Assembly: GCA_028280205.1 (NCBI GenBank)
Contig: JANQME010000104.1
Location: forward strand, 1-9,874
Origin: Longimicrobiales bacterium
GTDB lineage: Bacteria > Gemmatimonadota > Gemmatimonadetes > Longimicrobiales > Gaopeijiaceae
DNA: 9,874 nt
Direction: 5' to 3'
Shown here: positions 7,287 through 9,874 of the stretch, in pieces
Layout: every line of letters begins with the position of its first letter
Numbering within the stretch: the first letter of the stretch is position 1
Notes under the pieces: model-generated
The model's database searches: none
What the model was told of the DNA's origin: nothing
The model's input: only the letters and a program-made list of their open reading frames with translations
Position numbers and translations under genes: made by a program

Positions 7287-8153
7287 TCAGCCGGCCGCAC
7301 ACGCCGAGGCGTCCCTCACGAGCGCCAGGGCATTGGCCACCGCCCGCTCGCCGGTCCGGTCGGACGGACGGTTCACCGGTGCACCGGCGACGACGAGCGC
7401 GGACGACCCACCCCCGTCGAGGTTGAGGGCTTCCTCCGTTCCGAGCGCCTCGAAGAGGTCTGCCAGCTCGGGGAGCGACATCCCCACCGAGTACGGCGGC
7501 CGGCGGCCGTCGACCACCACGATCCAGAGCACCTGCCCGTCGTCGTCCCACCCCACGGCCGTGCGCGGGTGGCGCGCCGCGGCGAAGGCCGGGCGGGCCG
7601 CGACCTCCAGGTCGCCGACACGGCGGGCGCCGTCCAGGAGATCGGGGAAGCCGCCGACCGCCTCGGTGCGGCCGTCCCCCTCGACACCCACGGACCAGCC
7701 CAGACGCACGCCGTCCCCGTTCGGGCGGGCGATGCCCATCCAGGGCGCGCCCCCCGCCCGCCAGGCGAAGGTGGGCCGAGCGGCGGCGGAGAGGACCCGA
7801 CCCTGCACGACTTCCACACCGAGCGCCGCGCCCTCGGGCGTGAAGAAGTCGGCGTTCACGGCCGCGAGGACGTCCAGGCCAGCCTGTTTCGCCATGGCCG
7901 AGACCGTCTCACGCTCCCCGGGCCGCTCCGGCCGGAGGACCGAGAATGCCAGATCGCAACGTGCTCCGAGACGCGCTTCGACGAGGTGCACGGCCCAAGG
8001 GCCGGCGGGTGCCCACAGGTACCGATATGCGACGCCCGGAGCGAGAACCACGGCGCGCACCGTATCCGGCGTGAGGAGCCGGTGGACCCCGTCCGGCACG
8101 CCGGTGCCACGCGCGGGGGGCGAATCGGGCGGAGCGCATGCCCCGTGCCCCAC
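7287..8153 (-). CDS. Phosphodiester glycosidase (NAGPA) family exported protein; start uncertain
   Basis: 288 residues from the first ordinary in-frame start, GTG 8153. The NAGPA domain fills the protein: AAVNADFFTPEGAALGVEVV (97-116), ARHPRTAVGWDDDG (193-206), VVVDGR (212-217), GMSLPELADLFEALG (224-238), the glycine-rich EALNLDGGGSSALVV (241-255), and NRPSDRTGERAVANALAL (261-278). The family includes the lysosomal enzyme that uncovers mannose-6-phosphate; bacterial members are thought to cut sugar-phosphodiester links in envelope or exopolysaccharides, substrate unknown here. Upstream of 8153 the same frame encodes ATRIVFAVFGLVGHGAC, an evident signal peptide and possible lipoprotein cysteine, so the true start should lie further out, yet no ATG, GTG or TTG exists there until deep in the opposite gene. 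CTG 8192 or ATA 8207 are candidates, or a one-base error is present. It is convergent with the receptor gene, 18 bases apart. Family secure, start not. Confidence 0.88.
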   Translation of the reverse strand: MGHGACAPPDSPPARGTGVPDGVHRLLTPDTVRAVVLAPGVAYRYLWAPAGPWAVHLVEARLGARCDLAFSVLRPERPGERETVSAMAKQAGLDVLAAVNADFFTPEGAALGVEVVQGRVLSAAARPTFAWRAGGAPWMGIARPNGDGVRLGWSVGVEGDGRTEAVGGFPDLLDGARRVGDLEVAARPAFAAARHPRTAVGWDDDGQVLWIVVVDGRRPPYSVGMSLPELADLFEALGTEEALNLDGGGSSALVVAGAPVNRPSDRTGERAVANALALVRDASACAAG

Positions 8154-8204
8154 GAGTCCGAATACCGCGAAGACGATGCGGGTCGCGCACAGGCGAGGCC
8201 CCGC

Positions 8205-8210
8205 TATACT
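8205..8210 (+). promoter_or_regulatory. Putative -10 element of the small exported-protein gene
   Basis: TATACT, one mismatch from the sigma-70 consensus, is conspicuous in very GC-rich DNA and ends 33 bases before the GTG at 8244. The position matches that of the -10 candidate before the receptor gene. No clear -35 is seen. It overlaps the probable N-terminal coding stretch of the divergent glycosidase gene. Confidence 0.42.
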
Positions 8211-8223
8211 CCGGCGGCTCGGA

Positions 8224-8231
8224 ACCTCCTT
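8224..8231 (-). promoter_or_regulatory. Perfect Shine-Dalgarno-like octamer on the minus strand
   Basis: The minus strand reads AAGGAGGT, fully complementary to the 16S rRNA tail, just upstream of the glycosidase signal-peptide stretch. No ATG, GTG or TTG in the glycosidase frame lies at usable distance: ATA 8207 is 16 bases away and CTG 8192 is 31 bases away. It may mark the real start region of that gene or be chance; on the plus strand the same bases cannot act as a ribosome site. Confidence 0.35.
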
Positions 8232-8243
8232 CGCTTCGATCCC

Positions 8244-8741
8244 GTGACCCGAACCGCGGCCGTCCTGGCGTTCGTCCTTTCTTGCTCCGCCCCTGCGCCG
8301 GCCATCGCTCAGACCCCGGGACCCGACGCCGGCGAAGGCGTGCGTATCGGCATCTCGGTCGGCGGCATCAGCACCGTCGGGCTCACGGTCGAGCTCTTCC
8401 GCGACACGCGCAGCGTGGACATGACCGTCGGCACCTGGCGCTTCCGCGACGTCAGCGTCTCGGCCGTCGTACGACAGTACTTCGGAGCCGGATCCGCCCG
8501 TCCGGTCGTAGGCCTGGGCCTGTGGACGGTCGCCGCGAAGCCCGACGACCGGATCGGCTGGTCGCTCGTCCTGCGTGCGCCGATCGGTGTGGACTGGGAG
8601 GTGAGCGACCCGCACGCCGTGGGCGCGTTCCTCAACGTGAATCATGCGCTGTGGGTGCGACGCTCGGATCCAGCGGACGATCTGCCGCTCAATCGGCGTC
8701 TCGTGCCCCTCCCCGAGGTGTACTACCGCGTGGCGCGCTGA
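8244..8741 (+). CDS. Small exported protein of unknown function
   Basis: 165 residues starting at GTG 8244. I do not recognise a named family. Residues 1-22 are a Sec signal peptide (MTRTAAVLAFVLSC..., likely cut after APAIA, before QTPG). The mature part of about 143 residues alternates short hydrophobic and polar stretches (VRIGISVGGISTVGLTVELF, 33-52; VSVSAVVRQYFGAG, 70-83; GWSLVLRAPIGVDWEV, 105-120), which would suit a small beta-rich or barrel protein of the periplasm or outer membrane, and ends in basic, aromatic residues (EVYYRVAR). The GTG is chosen because the signal peptide begins there and a TATACT -10 element lies 33 bases upstream; the frame is open much further upstream but that part is antisense to the glycosidase. 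It diverges from the glycosidase gene and converges with the small membrane-protein gene, with two bases between stops. Strand choice is supported by the coherent signal peptide. Confidence 0.72.
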   Translation: MTRTAAVLAFVLSCSAPAPAIAQTPGPDAGEGVRIGISVGGISTVGLTVELFRDTRSVDMTVGTWRFRDVSVSAVVRQYFGAGSARPVVGLGLWTVAAKPDDRIGWSLVLRAPIGVDWEVSDPHAVGAFLNVNHALWVRRSDPADDLPLNRRLVPLPEVYYRVAR

Positions 8742-8743
8742 CG

Positions 8744-8998
8744 TCACCAGTCCCCGGTGGGCTCGTCCCAGCTCTCCGACCAGAAGCGCTCCTCTTCGTC
8801 GTCGATCTGCTCGAGGTCGAGGGGCTCGTCGTCCTCCACGAAGACCTCGCCGCGCTCGATGATCCAGTCGATCATGTCGTCGTCCACGACGGGCACGCGA
8901 CGGTAGGCCTCGCGACGCCGGACGTGCAGCGTCACGCCCGCCGCGACGGCGAGGAGCGCGAAACCGGCTCCGAAGACGAACCAAAAGAGGGCGAGCAA
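8744..8998 (-). CDS. Small acidic single-pass membrane protein of unknown function
   Basis: 84 residues from TTG 8998. One N-terminal transmembrane helix (LALFWFVFGAGFALLAVAAG, residues 2-21) is followed by a basic patch (HVRRREAYRR) and a strongly acidic tail (VFVEDDEPLDLEQIDDEEE, then FWSESWDEPTGDW), giving an inner-membrane protein with a cytoplasmic acidic tail by the positive-inside rule. No named family is recognised. No ATG is available near the helix. The alternative start is CTG 9025, which overlaps the threonine synthase stop as CTGA and adds nine residues (LNAPPHRPV). Neither has a Shine-Dalgarno site, so translation may depend on ribosomes arriving from thrC. The composition (membrane helix, juxtamembrane arginines, aspartate/glutamate tail) is too ordered to be an antisense shadow. 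Function is unknown. Confidence 0.68.
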   Translation of the reverse strand: MLALFWFVFGAGFALLAVAAGVTLHVRRREAYRRVPVVDDDMIDWIIERGEVFVEDDEPLDLEQIDDEEERFWSESWDEPTGDW

Positions 8999-9021
8999 GA
9001 CCGGACGGTGTGGAGGGGCGT

Positions 9022-9874
9022 TCAGTCGATGGGCGTCATGCCCACATACTTGAGTCCGCTCCCCGTGTTGAAAAGGACGACCTCGTCGTCGGGCGACACG
9101 AGTCCCATCTCCATGAGCATGGGTACGGCCGCGGCCACGGCACCACCCTCGGGTGCCGCGAAGATCCCCGTGTCCGAACCGAGCGCGGTGACCCACTCCG
9201 CCATGAGGTGGTCGGGTACCGCCACCGCCCCGCCTCCCGAGACCCGGAGCGCGCGCAGGATCAGGAAGTCGCCCACCGCGCCCGGGACCCGCAGTCCGGA
9301 GGCGTACGTCCGTGCGCCCTGCCACGGCTCGGCGTGTTCGGCGCCCTCCTCCCAGGCGCGGACCATCGGGGCGCATCCGGCCGCCTGGACCGTGAACATC
9401 TTCGGCCGCTCCGAGCCGATCCACCCTAGGTGCTCCATCTCGTCGAAGGCCTTCCACATCCCGATCAGCCCCGTCCCACCTCCGGTCGGGTAGACGATCG
9501 CGTCCGGGAGGCGGCCGTCGAGCTGCTCCACCAGCTCGTACCCCATCGTCTTCTTCCCCTCCACCCGATACGGCTCCTTCAGGGTGGACATGTCCCACCA
9601 CCCGTGCTCCTCGACCCCCTGTTTCACGACGCGGCCGCAGTCGCTGATCAGCCCGTCCAGGAGCTGAACGTCGGCCCCGAGCGCGCGCATCTCCTCGAGG
9701 ATGGGCGCCGGGGTGTCCCGCGGGACGACGACGTGCACGGGAAGGCCCGCGGCCGCTCCGTACGCCGCGGCCGCGCTCCCGGCGTTTCCGGCCGAGGGGA
9801 GCGCCAGTGCCTCCGCGCCGAGCTCGACGGCACGGGAGACGGCCAGGGCGAGCCCGCGCGCTTTGAACGAGCCG
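9022..9874 (-). CDS. thrC: Threonine synthase (PLP-dependent, fold type II); N-terminus outside window
   Basis: The frame is open to the right edge, and 283 C-terminal residues are visible of the roughly 400 usual. The enzyme converts O-phosphohomoserine to threonine, the last step of the pathway, in the cytoplasm. Seen at the edge is SFKARG with the PLP-binding lysine (codon 9864-9862), then LPSAGNAGSAAAAYG (visible residues 25-39), KEPYRVEGKKTMGYEL (99-114), the phosphate-binding loop YPTGGGTGLIGMWKAFDE (128-145), APEGGA (240-245) and the closing FNTGSGLKYVGMTPID. The KEPYR...KTMGYEL block and the TGGGTG loop separate it from serine/threonine dehydratases and cysteine synthase. A GTG at 9738 exists but would remove the catalytic lysine, so it is not the start. 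It is followed by the small membrane-protein gene. The aspartate branch it serves competes with methionine synthesis for homoserine-derived precursors. Confidence 0.93.
   Translation of the reverse strand, partial: GSFKARGLALAVSRAVELGAEALALPSAGNAGSAAAAYGAAAGLPVHVVVPRDTPAPILEEMRALGADVQLLDGLISDCGRVVKQGVEEHGWWDMSTLKEPYRVEGKKTMGYELVEQLDGRLPDAIVYPTGGGTGLIGMWKAFDEMEHLGWIGSERPKMFTVQAAGCAPMVRAWEEGAEHAEPWQGARTYASGLRVPGAVGDFLILRALRVSGGGAVAVPDHLMAEWVTALGSDTGIFAAPEGGAVAAAVPMLMEMGLVSPDDEVVLFNTGSGLKYVGMTPID

Noticed and set aside
7159..8247. 362-codon plus-strand frame opposite the glycosidase
   Set aside because: Ser/Arg/Thr-rich shadow typical of the third-position frame in GC-rich DNA; no domain recognised.
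8745..8764. Short hairpin candidate between the convergent stops near 8744
   Set aside because: Only four paired bases around the CACC/GGTG repeat and no T-run on either strand.
7287..8984. A 565-codon minus-strand frame that extends the NAGPA gene far upstream through the whole opposite gene
   Set aside because: Beyond about 8210 the translation is arginine-rich, low in hydrophobic pattern and antisense to a gene with its own signal peptide and promoter; the NAGPA domain and signal peptide account for the real part.
9030..9044. Inverted repeat (5-base stem, 5-base loop) at the end of thrC
   Set aside because: Stem too short, lies before the stop codon and has no T-run, so not a convincing terminator or attenuator.
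8138..9493. 451-codon plus-strand frame spanning the small exported protein and antisense to thrC
   Set aside because: Starts inside other genes, changes composition along its length and contradicts clear thrC motifs on the other strand.

Overview
This 9.9 kb window comes from a GC-rich, gene-dense bacterial chromosome. A TonB-dependent outer-membrane receptor and Sec signal peptides indicate a diderm cell. The protein style, the GC-rich codon use and the weak use of Shine-Dalgarno sites would suit Gemmatimonadota or a nearby phylum, but that placement is an impression and was not tested. There is no tRNA, rRNA, insertion sequence, CRISPR array or phage gene, and no gene-free stretch longer than about 100 bp.

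Bases 1-2864 (+ strand) hold a methionine/one-carbon operon. The C-terminal reactivation domain of B12-dependent methionine synthase (MetH) runs in from the left edge. It overlaps by an ATGA the start of a fused homocysteine S-methyltransferase / methylenetetrahydrofolate reductase. These proteins make methyl-folate, transfer the methyl group to homocysteine and repair the cobalamin cofactor.

Bases 2875-5030 (- strand) hold a two-gene unit: an M24B aminopeptidase P (pepP), then a stand-alone MTHFR-like TIM-barrel protein joined to it by a GTGA overlap. The window therefore carries two separate MTHFR-fold reading frames tail to tail, which is its most interesting feature. pepP appears to be read from a leaderless promoter.

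Bases 5130-8741 hold cell-envelope genes: a FecA-like TonB-dependent receptor (+), a phosphodiester glycosidase (NAGPA) family protein (-), and a 165-residue exported protein of unknown function (+). The last two diverge from a ~90 bp shared region in which the glycosidase start codon is hard to place.

Bases 8744-9874 (- strand) hold the C-terminal two-thirds of threonine synthase (its start is beyond the right edge) and a small acidic single-pass membrane protein just downstream, which begins at a non-ATG codon.

Metabolically, the two edges serve the two branches of the aspartate family (methionine and threonine), with envelope genes between them. I see no clear novel defence or mobile system. 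The points worth a second look are the duplicated MTHFR fold, possible division of methionine synthase between polypeptides, unusual translation starts, and two small uncharacterised proteins.
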